64,000 bases of DNA from Marifrigoribacter sp047730175. Lineage in GTDB: Bacteria; Bacteroidota; Bacteroidia; Flavobacteriales; Flavobacteriaceae. The DNA lies in NCBI RefSeq assembly GCF_047730175.1, contig NZ_CP159833.1:1674001-1738000 (forward strand), given 5' to 3'. Below are positions 45,312 to 54,618 of this stretch, piece by piece (the first letter of the stretch is position 1; each line of letters begins with the position of its first letter). The notes under the pieces were generated by a model. The model did no database searches, was not told where the DNA came from, and was given only the letters and a program-made list of their open reading frames with translations. Position numbers and translations under genes: made by a program.

Positions 45312-46076
45312 GACGTTTTTTAAAGTAATTAGATGTTTATAATATGCAGGTTGATTTAAATTTGGGGATAAATTTAAATAAACATCTATAATAGGACTTG
45401 ATATTAATTGATCAGCAGTCTACTAAACCAGATGGAGAAATATAATTTTTTTATAAGTTTTATGCAAAACTAGCTATAATTTATTAATATATCGATTAAA
45501 TAACTAAAATACTTGTTATGAGTTAGTTTTGCGGGTTTGGGAAGCAAAAGTAGATGAATAATATTGTTCAAAACCTTTCAAATCCATTCATGGAATTACG
45601 TTATTATAAACAATACTCTCGAGATATTTAATGGATTTTAAATTATAGATAAAGGCAATAGTATTTTCAGAAGCGAATCTATTTCTGAAACTTGAGTTTT
45701 AAAACTGGTACATTCATTTTTTAATAAACGCCTAGACTAAAGTACAAAAGAAGGTTAAATAATTTTTAGAAATAACCATTACTTATAAAAACATAAAGGC
45801 AAATGCTCTTTCAGAATTAAAAAATCTAGTAAAGTAATAAATCATTCAATCTAAAATGGAAACATGGAATATGTAAAAGAGATTTGATACATGTAAAATA
45901 ACGGAATGAAAACGGTACTGAATCCAGAAATATTTAGAAAAGGAACCTCACTTTCTCAAAATAAGTTTACTTATAATTACTATAAAAATATAGTCATAGA
46001 AGCATTAGAATATTTGCTTTTATTTGTCTTATTGTCATAGATTGGTTTCTGGCTCAATATTGGGTGTATCTTTTGT
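45312..46076. other. Gene-less region between the ice-binding array and the ABC exporter
   Basis: About 765 bases, very AT-rich, no supported gene. The part next to copy 4 resembles the intergenic DNA before copy 3 (ATATTAATTGA motif at 45402 and 43983). The part 45530-45790 resembles 40600-40870. Promoters for copy 4 (minus) and the exporter (plus) should be here; GTATCTTTTG just before 46077 is close to a -7 box but has one extra T. Confidence 0.5.
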
Positions 46077-47813
46077 ATGACTAAAGAAAAAGTATCCTAT
46101 AAATGGGCATTTAAAGAATATATTTGGCCCCGTAAAAAAATCGTTTCAATTGGCTTATTCCTAATCATTGTTCGAAGTTTAGCTGGAATGGTGCTCCCAT
46201 TTGCTAGTAAAACTCTAATAGACGATATAGTTCCCTCAAAAGATATGCAATCACTTTGGTTGCTTATATTAATTGTGTGTTCTGCCATTTTGGTACAAGC
46301 GGTCACTTCTTTTTCTCTAACACGTTTATTAAGTGTAGAAGCTCAACACTTAATTTATTTGTTACGATCTCAAGTGCAACGTAAACTACTTTCGCTTCCA
46401 ATTAATTTTTTCGATAATAATAAAACTGGCGCCCTAGTTTCTAGAGTAATGACAGACGTAGAGGGAGTTCGAAATTTAGTGGGTACTGGATTGGTTCAGC
46501 TTATAGGAGGGACGATTACTGCAGTGATATCCTTAGTAATTTTGATTAAAATAAATGCCTTAATGACTCTTTTTGTATTGGTTCCGGTAGGGATTTTTGC
46601 TATTATTGCCATGAAAGCATTCGGGTATATACGCCCAATATTTAAAAAAAGAGGGGTAATTAATGCGGAGGTTACAGGACGTTTAACCGAAACATTAGGA
46701 GGAGTAAGAGTTATAAAAGGCTTTAATGCCGAAGAACAAGAAAACAAATCTTTCCAAGAAGGAGCAGAGAGATTATACCTCAATGTAAAGAAAAGTTTAA
46801 CAGCGACTGCTTTAATTACGAGTTCTTCAACATTTTTGTTAGGATTGGCATCCGCAGGAATCATGGGAATTGGAGGTTACTTTATGATGGATAATACCAT
46901 GACTTTTGGGGAGTTTATCTCTTTTACCTTATTCTTAGGGTTTATGATCGCTCCAATAGTGCAAATGAGTAACATAGGGAGTCAGCTAACGGAAGCCATG
47001 GCAGGGTTAGACAGAACGCAGGAGCTCATGGAAATGACAGTTGAAGACGACCCAAAAGTGAGAACAACCTATTTAAAAGATATAAAAGGTGATATTGTTT
47101 TTAAGGATGTTTCTTTCAGTTATGAAGAAAGCAAAGAAGTACTGCATAACATTTCTTTTGAAGCATTATCTGGGAGTGTCACAGCATTGGTAGGTTCCTC
47201 CGGTTCTGGAAAATCGACCATTGCAAGTTTAGCAGCAACATTTTTAAAACCTTCAAAAGGTGCCGTAACATTAGACGGACAAGACCTTTCAAAAGTTAAC
47301 TTAAGTAGTTTTCGTTTAAATTTAGGGGTGGTATTGCAAGACGATTTCTTATATGCAGGAACCATTCGTGAAAATATATTATTTCCGCGTCCAAATGCTT
47401 CCGAAGAAGAACTTCAAACTGCAGTAAATGGTGCCTATGTAAATGAATTCACAGATAAATTTGAAGATGGATTAGATACCATTATAGGCGAAAGAGGGGT
47501 AAAATTATCTGGCGGACAAAAACAGCGAATTTCAATCGCTCGTGCTTTGTTAGCAAATCCAAAGATTATTATATTAGACGAGGCAACCTCTAATCTGGAC
47601 ACAGAGAGTGAATCTTTTATTCAGAAAAGTTTACATTCTTTAATGAAAGACCGTACTACGCTAGTGATTGCGCATCGATTAAGTACGATACAACAAGCAG
47701 ATCAGATTTTAGTGATTGAAGAAGGGAAAATTGCGGAACAAGGAAAACACGACGAATTGATTGCTAAAAAAGGAAGGTATTTTGATTTGTATACTTATCA
47801 AAGTAGGATTTAA
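46077..47813 (+). CDS. ABC exporter, MsbA/lipid A type (fused membrane and ATPase domains)
   Basis: A 578-residue half-transporter. Six membrane helices occupy about residues 20-310, including the family segment FFDNNKTGALVSRVMTDVEGVR. The ATPase follows: GSSGSGKST (Walker A), LSGGQKQRISIARALL (signature), ILDEATSNLD (Walker B) and the His switch VIAHRLST. It works as a dimer exporting lipids, peptides or drugs. Substrate cannot be told. It is a single-gene unit. Confidence 0.93.
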   Translation: MTKEKVSYKWAFKEYIWPRKKIVSIGLFLIIVRSLAGMVLPFASKTLIDDIVPSKDMQSLWLLILIVCSAILVQAVTSFSLTRLLSVEAQHLIYLLRSQVQRKLLSLPINFFDNNKTGALVSRVMTDVEGVRNLVGTGLVQLIGGTITAVISLVILIKINALMTLFVLVPVGIFAIIAMKAFGYIRPIFKKRGVINAEVTGRLTETLGGVRVIKGFNAEEQENKSFQEGAERLYLNVKKSLTATALITSSSTFLLGLASAGIMGIGGYFMMDNTMTFGEFISFTLFLGFMIAPIVQMSNIGSQLTEAMAGLDRTQELMEMTVEDDPKVRTTYLKDIKGDIVFKDVSFSYEESKEVLHNISFEALSGSVTALVGSSGSGKSTIASLAATFLKPSKGAVTLDGQDLSKVNLSSFRLNLGVVLQDDFLYAGTIRENILFPRPNASEEELQTAVNGAYVNEFTDKFEDGLDTIIGERGVKLSGGQKQRISIARALLANPKIIILDEATSNLDTESESFIQKSLHSLMKDRTTLVIAHRLSTIQQADQILVIEEGKIAEQGKHDELIAKKGRYFDLYTYQSRI

Positions 47814-47981
47814 TTCGACTGCATTTTTTAAATGTCCTATTGAAAATATATCATAAAATTAGAAGTGAAATTTCCGTAAAACTTTAATCTGTTTGAAATT
47901 CGACAAAGGAGAATGAGTTCTTAAAATTTAGGTAATAATCGAATAATTTAGATGTATTTTCATAAGGCTAGATTTTTTTGG

Positions 47982-48010
47982 TTACTTTTTTCAGCAATGG
48001 AAAAAAGTAA
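47982..48010. terminator. Bidirectional hairpin between the exporter and HAD genes
   Basis: TTACTTTTTTC (47982-47992) pairs perfectly with GAAAAAAGTAA (48000-48010) around loop AGCAATG. It lies between convergent genes. Part of the same sequence (TTTTTTAGCAATGGAAAAAAGTAA) recurs near 59247-59268, so it is also a dispersed repeat. Confidence 0.7.
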
Positions 48011-48019
48011 TAATTAAAA

Positions 48020-48676
48020 TTAAATCAAATCGATAACCTTATCATACCGTATCTCCTCAAAACTAGCAATCACTAAATCAGCAGTACTATAATCCTGATT
48101 CTTGGAATGCGGACTCTTAAACCCAACGCAGAAAATCCCTGCAGCATTCGCTGCTATAATCCCATTGGTAGAATCTTCAATCACCATACATTCCTCTTTA
48201 GAAAAACCAGATGCTTTTGCAGCATTGATAAAAATTTCAGGATGCGGTTTCGATGCTTTTAGGTCAGCACCACTAAGTTTAGCAATAAAATAGGAATTCA
48301 AATCAAACCGGTCAAACACAAAATTAATGGTATTCATAGAAGCTGAAGAAGCCAACACAAGTTTAAGCCCTTTACTGTGATATTCTTTTATTAAATCGAA
48401 CACACCATCAATAAGCGCCAAACTTTGATCGGTAGCAAACAGATATTTAAAGGCTTCTCGTTTTAGGCGAACCAAAGTTTCAGGCGTTTCAGAAAGTTGG
48501 TATTGTTTACAAAGCTTTCTGCAAATTTCTATAGTAGATTGTCCAGTAAACGATTCGTATAATTCTCTAGAAACTGAAATTCCTACGGTTTCAAACATCG
48601 AATAATACGCTTTACAATGCAGAGGTTCTGTGTCAACAATCACCCCATCCATATCAAATAAAACAGCTTGTAGCAT
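48020..48676 (-). CDS. HAD-IA family phosphatase/phosphoglucomutase-like
   Basis: A 218-residue enzyme. HAD motif I is DMDGVIVDTEP (nucleophile Asp8, acid Asp10). Motif II is LASSAS, motif III is the Lys in SKPHPE, motif IV is IEDSTNGIIAANAAG. The cap domain lies at about 15-85. The DGVIVDTEP form and the cap type are like beta-phosphoglucomutase and YniC-type sugar-phosphate phosphatases. Exact substrate unknown. Ends 10 bases before the shared hairpin. Confidence 0.9.
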   Translation of the reverse strand: MLQAVLFDMDGVIVDTEPLHCKAYYSMFETVGISVSRELYESFTGQSTIEICRKLCKQYQLSETPETLVRLKREAFKYLFATDQSLALIDGVFDLIKEYHSKGLKLVLASSASMNTINFVFDRFDLNSYFIAKLSGADLKASKPHPEIFINAAKASGFSKEECMVIEDSTNGIIAANAAGIFCVGFKSPHSKNQDYSTADLVIASFEEIRYDKVIDLI

Positions 48677-48718
48677 GGCTTAATTTTTTTGCGAAGATAC
48701 AAGATGCTTCAAATACAT

Positions 48719-49354
48719 CTACAAATATTTATCAATCATATATTGAGTAATAGGCTTAAGAGTTTTACCTGTTTCCGGATGCAGCCCTAAATTGGTAAAA
48801 AACTCTAAATCTCCTTTTTCATTTTTATAATACCAGATTCTAGCGTCTCCCTTTTTATTAAAAAAAATGGTTTCATGATTAGGGTCTATTTTTTTGAATA
48901 ATTTTAAAAGTCTATTGTCTATAGGTTTTGTATTTTCTTTTTCACAAGAGATTTTCTCATAATGATCATTATTCCAAATCATGCACTTTTTTTGATTTGC
49001 ATTGAATCCAAAATAGGTTGCAATCACTATTAAAACTCCAATAATATAATTTTTTAATGCTTTATTTTTTTTACCCTTTTTGTTTTTTTGTGAATAATCT
49101 ATAATGCTATCATAACCTAGATATTTTGTTAATTCATTAGCGATACTTTTTGAGACATTTAATTCTTCTCCGTCATTCTTTTCTATTTCATTATTATAAT
49201 TTCTTAAAGTTCTTTCATTCACTTGAAAACTATAATCTTCTAATAATACATCAGAAATATGCTTAGATAAGCTTGATGGTTTTTCAGAACCTATTTCAGA
49301 CTTTGCTTTCTCAAAGGATTCAAGAATTAACTTTTTATACATTGTTGTTTTCAT
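48719..49354 (-). CDS. Membrane-anchored protein with N-terminal cytoplasmic domain, unknown
   Basis: A 211-residue protein. Residues 1-95 are helical and charged with NERTLRNYNNEIE and KYLGYDSIIDYSQ, which suggests a DNA-binding-like or protein-interaction module. A Lys-rich stretch precedes one membrane helix (about 97-116, NYIIGVLIVIATYFGF). The outer part has two Cys (KCMIWN, ISCEKE) and a region WYYKNEKGDLEFFTNLGLHPETGKTLKPI. I have a weak memory of similar flavobacterial proteins without function. It faces away from the histidine-kinase operon. Confidence 0.75.
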   Translation of the reverse strand: MKTTMYKKLILESFEKAKSEIGSEKPSSLSKHISDVLLEDYSFQVNERTLRNYNNEIEKNDGEELNVSKSIANELTKYLGYDSIIDYSQKNKKGKKNKALKNYIIGVLIVIATYFGFNANQKKCMIWNNDHYEKISCEKENTKPIDNRLLKLFKKIDPNHETIFFNKKGDARIWYYKNEKGDLEFFTNLGLHPETGKTLKPITQYMIDKYL

Positions 49355-49703
49355 TTTAGTTTTATAAAACTGTAATTTATTTAAGAAAACTTCTGGAATT
49401 TAATTTTCCAAATTGTTTCCATTCTATTTCCAATGGTTCCAAACACATCTTCATTCATTTGTATCAGAATTGAATATTGCCTTAACGTAATAAGGTTTAC
49501 GAATTTATTCAGTTCAACAAATGGAGCTGCAAAGTAATTAGTGCTACAAATTGAGAAGTATGTAAATCTGGTTACTTCTGCGCTCCAAACTTCTCAAAAT
49601 AGAGAGAGACGTCTCTAAAATTTAATGTGTTGCTGTTCAGCAAAAAAACTAAGTTAAAAAGCTTGGATAGCCACACCTATGTCTAATTTTTAATACATGC
49701 AAA
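49355..49703. other. Regulatory region between divergent genes
   Basis: About 350 bases with no gene. It must carry the promoters of the membrane protein (minus) and of the small lipoprotein/kinase unit (plus). No exact TAnnTTTG box with good spacing was recognised. The stretch 49595-49625 (AAAATAGAGAGAGACGTCTCTAAAATTT) contains the perfect palindrome AGAGACGTCTCT, possibly an operator. Confidence 0.45.
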
Positions 49704-49874
49704 ATGAAAAAAATAATATATATAGTACTTACGGTTTCCCTTATTACAAGTATTTTTTCTTGTAGTCCACAAACCATTAAAGAAGATTTACAAACCCAAC
49801 AGGTATGTTGTGGTGAAGATGGTGATATTCCACCACCTCCACCTCCGCCACCTGGAAATGGAAATGGAAACTAA
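49704..49874 (+). CDS. Small Pro-rich lipoprotein upstream of the histidine kinase
   Basis: A 56-residue reading frame: lipoprotein signal 1-19 with lipobox FSC (Cys20), then QTIKEDLQTQQVCCGEDGD, a run of eight Pro and the tail GNGNGN. It starts ATG after an AT-rich region and ends 41 bases before the kinase gene on the same strand. The Cys pair, Pro run and Gly-Asn tail look like a secreted peptide or a surface tether. I do not recognise the family. It could be a signal sensed by the adjacent kinase, but this is only suggested by position. Confidence 0.6.
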   Translation: MKKIIYIVLTVSLITSIFSCSPQTIKEDLQTQQVCCGEDGDIPPPPPPPPGNGNGN

Positions 49875-49915
49875 TTTTTTAAAGAATAACTAAAAATAAG
49901 TTTTAATTTAGAGGA

Positions 49916-51571
49916 ATGAAAGTTTTAGTTTCATTCCTCTTTTTTTGTATTGCATTATTAAATGTTAATAGTTCTATATCTGCTCAGGAAGTAATAGATA
50001 GTACAGAATATTATAAGGAGATTCTTTCAAACCCTAAAACAAAAAATGACTTAACAAAGGCAAAGGCGTATAGCTTTTTTGAAGATAGAATAAAAGAAAA
50101 TTTACAAAAGGCAGACACTCTTTCTGCAATTAGAAGTTTAAGAAGTTTTGCTATAAATCAATTTGATTCAGGTCTTTTTTATGAGAGTGAAATTTCATCA
50201 GTAAGATCATTAGAACTTGCAGAAAATTTGCAAATAAATGCAGAGACCAACGAGATAAAAACAGGAGTTTATAATCAACTTGGAAAAATTTATCGCATAC
50301 TTAAAAATACCGACCAAGCATTAGATTATTATAAAAAAGCACTTTCCTATGAGGCAAATTCTAGGGATAGTATTACAATTATAAATAACATAGCCAATAT
50401 CCATAGAGATCAAAAACTATATGATTTAGCGATTAATGAATTTTCATTTGTTGTTGAAAAAAGAAAACAATTTGATGACAGAGAAGCCTTACTTAGAGCA
50501 TTAGACAACCTTAATTATACACGTTCAAAAATTGATGATCCTGAAGCTTTAAATGGGCTATTGAATGTTTTAGAGGAAAGAATTAAAGATAAAGATACAA
50601 AGGGTATATTTTCAAGCAATAGACATATTGCATATTATTATTTAGATAGAAACAACAAAAAGGAAGCTAGGAAGTATGTTGAAAAAACCTATGAGCTTGC
50701 TAAATTATTAAATAGCAGCTCTTATCTAAAAGAAGCACTCTCATTAATGGTAGCATTAAACGATGATCCTAAAATTTTAGAATACAAAAAATTGACAGAT
50801 AGTTTAGCTGATGAAAAACTACAACAAGAAAATAAATTTGCAGCAATAAAATTTAACATTGGTGAGGAGAAAAAAAGAACCCAAGAGGCTGAGTTATTAA
50901 AGGAAAAAGAAAGAGGGTTAAAAAGAATGTATCAAGCAATAGCAATTTTTATACTTCTGTTATTAATAGCCTCATACTTTATTTATAAAGTCAAATATAA
51001 AAAGGGTAAAATAGAGCAGATCTACAAAACAGAAACACGAATTGCTCAAAAGGTGCATGATGAAGTAGCCAATGATGTGTATCATGTGATGACAAAAATA
51101 CAAGCAGATGCTACCTCAAATAATGAAGTGCTAGATGACCTAGAAAATATATATTCAAAAACGAGGGATATCTCAAAAGAAAATAGTGTGCTAGAAGTTC
51201 ATGATAACTTCGAAACTTTATTAAACGATTTATTAGTCAGCTATAAAACGGATCACATAAATGTAATCACAAGAAATTTGAATAAGATTTATTGGAGTAA
51301 AATATCAGACAATAAAAAAACGGCAATTTATAGAGTGTTACAAGAACTTATGACCAATATGAAAAAGCACAGCAGGGCAGATTTTGTTGTGTTAGCATTT
51401 AAGCAAACATATAATAAAGTCGAAATTGAATATAATGATAATGGAGTGGGTTGCGAAATAAAAAAACAAAATGGATTGCAAAATGTGGAAAACCGTATAA
51501 ATACCTTAGCGGGTAAAATTACCTTTACCTCTCAAAACAATCATGGGTTTAATGTAAAAATCACCATCTAA
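49916..51571 (+). CDS. TPR-containing sensor histidine kinase
   Basis: A 551-residue protein. A signal peptide (1-23) is followed by a periplasmic TPR array (about 50-300), then one membrane helix (340-358) and a cytoplasmic kinase. The dimerisation/phosphoacceptor helix is RIAQKVHDEVANDVYHVM with His381, of the NarX/HisKA_3 type. The HATPase domain has ELMTNMKKHS (N box) and DNDNG-like YNDNGVGCE (G1). It is a common Flavobacteriaceae architecture. The response regulator gene begins two bases after its stop, so they form one operon. The sensed signal is unknown. Confidence 0.92.
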   Translation: MKVLVSFLFFCIALLNVNSSISAQEVIDSTEYYKEILSNPKTKNDLTKAKAYSFFEDRIKENLQKADTLSAIRSLRSFAINQFDSGLFYESEISSVRSLELAENLQINAETNEIKTGVYNQLGKIYRILKNTDQALDYYKKALSYEANSRDSITIINNIANIHRDQKLYDLAINEFSFVVEKRKQFDDREALLRALDNLNYTRSKIDDPEALNGLLNVLEERIKDKDTKGIFSSNRHIAYYYLDRNNKKEARKYVEKTYELAKLLNSSSYLKEALSLMVALNDDPKILEYKKLTDSLADEKLQQENKFAAIKFNIGEEKKRTQEAELLKEKERGLKRMYQAIAIFILLLLIASYFIYKVKYKKGKIEQIYKTETRIAQKVHDEVANDVYHVMTKIQADATSNNEVLDDLENIYSKTRDISKENSVLEVHDNFETLLNDLLVSYKTDHINVITRNLNKIYWSKISDNKKTAIYRVLQELMTNMKKHSRADFVVLAFKQTYNKVEIEYNDNGVGCEIKKQNGLQNVENRINTLAGKITFTSQNNHGFNVKITI

Positions 51572-51573
51572 AC

Positions 51574-52239
51574 ATGTTTAAGAAAGTAATTGCATCAGAC
51601 GATTTAGGAAGTATTAATAAAGGAGTATTTTCTGTTATTAATGAATTAAATATTGCAGACATCCAGCAAGTACAGTACTGCGACGATGCCTACCTTAAAA
51701 TTAAAAAAGCAGCATTAGACAATGTCCCTTTCGACCTTCTTATTACAGACCTTTCTTTTATACGCGATTATAGAGACCAAACATATACTTCAGGCGAAGA
51801 ATTAATAATAGCACTTAAAAAGGAGTTTCCTAATTTAAAAATCATCGTATATTCTATAGAGGACCGCTTACAGAGAGTAAGAACATTAATGAATACCTAT
51901 CATGTTGAAGCCTATGTAAGTAAAGGTCGAAAAGGATTATTCGAACTAAAAGAGGCCATTATCAATTGTGCTAAGGGTAACACATATGTTTCTCCTCAAT
52001 TAGAGCAAGCATTAAATAATAAATCTGATTTAGAAATTGATGATTACGATATTGAGATCATCAAATTATTATCGAATGGTTTATCGCAAGAAGATATTAG
52101 TTTTCAATTTAAAAAGAATAACACTTCACCAAGTAGTTTAAGTACCATCGAGAAACATTTAAATAAACTTAAAATACAGTTTAAGGCAAACAATGCCATT
52201 CATTTGGTGGCTATTGCAAAAGATGTAGGACTTATATAA
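51574..52239 (+). CDS. Response regulator with C-terminal HTH (LuxR-like)
   Basis: A 221-residue regulator paired with the kinase upstream. The receiver is residues 1-125 with phosphoacceptor Asp59 (DLLITDLSF) and the switch Lys in AYVSKGRKG. The output domain (about 155-221) is a LuxR-like helix-turn-helix: IIKLLSNGLSQEDISFQF, then SSLSTIEKHLNKLKIQF. A truncated second copy of this output domain lies at 54619-54813, on the far side of the rhodopsin locus, followed by the same non-coding sequence. Confidence 0.92.
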   Translation: MFKKVIASDDLGSINKGVFSVINELNIADIQQVQYCDDAYLKIKKAALDNVPFDLLITDLSFIRDYRDQTYTSGEELIIALKKEFPNLKIIVYSIEDRLQRVRTLMNTYHVEAYVSKGRKGLFELKEAIINCAKGNTYVSPQLEQALNNKSDLEIDDYDIEIIKLLSNGLSQEDISFQFKKNNTSPSSLSTIEKHLNKLKIQFKANNAIHLVAIAKDVGLI

Positions 52240-52362
52240 AACTACAATAAGGAAAACCGTAACATAACAGGTGCCAAGCAACGTATGTTTGTGTTGGTTA
52301 TTCGCTTGCCCTAAAACCTGGGGATAGATTTTTTAAAAGCGAAACAACTTCAATCCCTTACG
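52231..52362 (+). repeat. Direct repeat, left copy, flanking the rhodopsin locus
   Basis: A 132-base block running from the last codons of the response regulator through GTAACATAACAGGTGCC, the pairing CAAGC/GCTTG region and AAAACCTGGGGATAG to CCCTTACG. It matches 54805-54936 with a single mismatch (52253). The rest of the left gap, to 52648, holds only an 8-bp inverted repeat (GTTCGCTA 52483-52490 / TAGCGAAC 52510-52517). Confidence 0.95.
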
Positions 52363-52384
52363 TTAAGCCGTAAGGGATTATTTA
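52352..52384 (+). terminator. Terminator at the end of the left repeat
   Basis: AATCCCTTACG (52352-52362) pairs with CGTAAGGGATT (52369-52379). It ends the kinase/response-regulator transcript. Confidence 0.8.
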
Positions 52385-52648
52385 TTTATCTCGGCAGCTT
52401 TTTGTTTAACAACACTTTAAGTAGTTGCGACATCGCATTGTATTAGTTACATAGTAATTCTAAGCTAGCATACTCTGCTTTAGTTCGCTAGAGCTGGCTT
52501 CTGTTGCGATAGCGAACAGCTATAATTATTAGTTAGAAAATCTGAAAGACCTTACTTTAACTTTTTTCAAACTTAAAGTTTGAGTCAATTTACTTTCGCG
52601 AGATACATCATATTATGTAGCAAAGGATTGTATTTTTTAAAGTGCTAA

Positions 52649-53533
52649 TTAGCCTTTGATTTTAAACATTTTAGAAATCGTTAAGGAGTGGGCAAATGTT
52701 ATAGCCCCTAAAAAGGCAAACAATAAGGGTAGTAAGATTTTCTCATCTTGGATCCAGAAAAATAAAAGTGCAATAGCAGAAATAGAAATCAGCCAAATAA
52801 TGAAAGATGATTTTACATAGGTCACAAAGGTCTTTATGGAAACTTCGCCATACAAAAAATTTTGCTGTTCAAAAATGGAAGGGATGCTGTGCCAAAAAAT
52901 AAAATAAATAGCAAATGCCCATATCAGTGTTGCCGTTTTAAACACGACAGCAAAAACGAGTAGAAGGAATAACTCAAACAAAAGTCGTTTCCAGGTCATT
53001 TTGTTTTGAAATACCATAGTCAGTGCAAATAATAACCAGATTACCAAAGTAAAAGCAATAATCCATCGAAACCATTCTGTTTGAAAAGTAAAACCAGTGA
53101 GTGAATTTATTATTTCTAAAGTAGCTGTGCTATTAAGGTTAAATAGAAGAAATAGAATCGTCAGACCATAGAACAGAAACATGGCCTTATTAAAAATAGA
53201 AGTTGTTTGTGGCAATGCATTAAAATGTTGCTCACCAAAATGAAAAGCACTAAAAATAACAAATGCAATAAGTGCGAGGCTAGGTAGGTAATAAAAAAGT
53301 AAACTAGCAATGAGTACCGTACCTATATAAGAGCCAATAAACAAGGCCAATTGGATAGGTTTTGAGACTCTATTTACTTTTGAAATGAGCTTTAGGTCAT
53401 TACTTCCGTGCAAAATACCCAGTGAAAAAATTAAAAAAAGCCCAATAATTTGTTGTGACGGACTAGAAAAGTATCCAGAGAGCCATAAGCTAAAAAAGGT
53501 GATTACTATTGCGATTTTCGTGTATTTTTCCAT
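52649..53533 (-). CDS. blh: Brp/Blh-family beta-carotene 15,15'-dioxygenase
   Basis: A 294-residue multi-helix membrane enzyme that cleaves beta-carotene to two retinals, the proteorhodopsin chromophore. Family signs: LGILHGSNDLKLI with a His ligand, FGEQHFNALPQ (His), FWHSIPSIFEQQ (His) and FAHSLTISKMF (His). The ATG at 53533 (MEKYTKIAIVITFFSLW) is preferred because it starts at the first membrane segment; a start 90 bases upstream would add a non-membrane stretch. It is divergent from the proteorhodopsin gene and shares a 109-base regulatory region with it. Confidence 0.9.
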   Translation of the reverse strand: MEKYTKIAIVITFFSLWLSGYFSSPSQQIIGLFLIFSLGILHGSNDLKLISKVNRVSKPIQLALFIGSYIGTVLIASLLFYYLPSLALIAFVIFSAFHFGEQHFNALPQTTSIFNKAMFLFYGLTILFLLFNLNSTATLEIINSLTGFTFQTEWFRWIIAFTLVIWLLFALTMVFQNKMTWKRLLFELFLLLVFAVVFKTATLIWAFAIYFIFWHSIPSIFEQQNFLYGEVSIKTFVTYVKSSFIIWLISISAIALLFFWIQDEKILLPLLFAFLGAITFAHSLTISKMFKIKG

Positions 53534-53584
53534 GATACATTGCAAGATAGATAATATTTCCATAGATATTAACATAGTATTAAT

Positions 53585-53615
53585 TTGTTTTTTGTTTAAC
53601 AATTGCTTAGCTTTG
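53585..53615 (+). promoter_or_regulatory. Proteorhodopsin promoter (TTG-N20-TAGCTTTG)
   Basis: The -33 TTG at 53585-53587 and the -7 box TAGCTTTG at 53608-53615 are spaced 20 bases apart. The ATG is 27 bases after the box. This is a good flavobacterial promoter in the blh/rhodopsin intergenic region. Confidence 0.72.
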
Positions 53616-53642
53616 TTGAACAAAATTTAAATATATACAACC

Positions 53643-54383
53643 ATGCAAAACTTAAATGCAATGATTTCTTTGGTTCCTAAAATGGCTCCAGACGATTACG
53701 TAGGCTTTACCTTCTTTATAGGAGCTATGGCTATGATGGCAGCATCTGCCTTCTTTTTCTTTACCATGAACGACTTTGACCGAAAATGGAAAACTTCTAT
53801 TTTAGTATCAGGGTTAATTACTTTTATTGCCGCAGTACATTACTGGTACATGCGCGATTACTGGTTTGTAAATGTCGAGTCACCTACCTTCTTTAGGTAT
53901 GTAGATTGGATATTAACTGTGCCCTTAATGTGTGTTGAGTTCTATCTCATCCTTAAAATCGCTGGCGCAAAACCAAAACTTTTATGGAAACTTATTGTTC
54001 TTTCTGTAATAATGCTAATAACTGGATACGCTGGAGAAGCTATAGATCCTGAGAATGCTCAAATCTGGGGATTAGTATCAGGTATTGCATATTTTGCAAT
54101 TGTGTACGAAATCTGGCTTGGAGGCGCAGCAAAACTTGCAAAAGCAGCAGGTGGATCTGTTCTTAAAGCGCATAAAATGTTATGCTGGTTTGTATTAGTA
54201 GGATGGGCAATTTATCCTATTGGATATATGGCTGGAACACCAGGATGGTACGAAGGGATCTTTGGAGGTTTAAATATTGATGTATTGTATAACATCGCAG
54301 ATGCTATTAATAAAATAGGATTCGGTCTTGTTATTTATACCTTGGCTGTTAGACAAACAGAGGCAGAACAACTTAGTGCTTAA
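53643..54383 (+). CDS. Proteorhodopsin, light-driven proton pump (DTE type, Met tuning residue)
   Basis: A 246-residue seven-helix rhodopsin. Helix C reads RYVDWILTVPLMCVEF: proton acceptor Asp88, Thr92, donor Glu99 (DTE motif of proton pumps). The spectral tuning position is Met96, which in flavobacterial proteorhodopsins goes with green absorption. His66 pairs with the acceptor. The retinal Schiff-base Lys is Lys224 in ADAINKIGFGLVIY. It would make a light-driven proton gradient, with retinal supplied by Blh. Its own promoter and terminator make it a single-gene unit. Confidence 0.98.
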   Translation: MQNLNAMISLVPKMAPDDYVGFTFFIGAMAMMAASAFFFFTMNDFDRKWKTSILVSGLITFIAAVHYWYMRDYWFVNVESPTFFRYVDWILTVPLMCVEFYLILKIAGAKPKLLWKLIVLSVIMLITGYAGEAIDPENAQIWGLVSGIAYFAIVYEIWLGGAAKLAKAAGGSVLKAHKMLCWFVLVGWAIYPIGYMAGTPGWYEGIFGGLNIDVLYNIADAINKIGFGLVIYTLAVRQTEAEQLSA

Positions 54384-54409
54384 ATGCTATCGAGACTAAG
54401 TCTGTAAAG

Positions 54410-54440
54410 AAGGTATGTGCGAAAGTACATACCTTTTTTA
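54410..54440 (+). terminator. Proteorhodopsin terminator
   Basis: AAGGTATGTGC (54410-54420), a GAAA tetraloop, and GTACATACCTT (54425-54435) with one G-U pair, then T-run. Confidence 0.9.
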
Positions 54441-54618
54441 TTTTTATAAACATTTCACGCTTATTGCCCTGTTAGTTCAACAGCCAATTTATTTCTTCGG
54501 AAGAAAAAATCAAAGGGAGAATTGTAGCCAAAAAAGAATGTTTTAGAAGAAGCTCCTGTACAATGGGATAAAATTGATAATGGTATTTCAGGTGGATCTG
54601 CGCGGGTTAAAAAATATG
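54441..54618 (+). other. Junction segment with possible coding remnant
   Basis: Between the rhodopsin terminator and the duplicated HTH, one plus-strand frame reads KKNVLEEAPVQWDKIDNGI and then SGGSARVKKYDVKKYH. It has protein-like composition but no start, and changes frame relative to the HTH copy. It may be a fragment of an unrelated gene left at the duplication junction. Confidence 0.3.

Noticed and set aside
52231..52362. Classical integron attC site in the repeated block
   Set aside because: Some pairing (CAAGC/GCTTG, AAC/GTT) exists, but the RYYYAAC and GTTRRRY boxes are not properly placed and no integron integrase is present.
54441..54618. A separate gene between proteorhodopsin and the HTH copy
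   Set aside because: The protein-like frame has no start and is interrupted by TAG; recorded only as a possible remnant.
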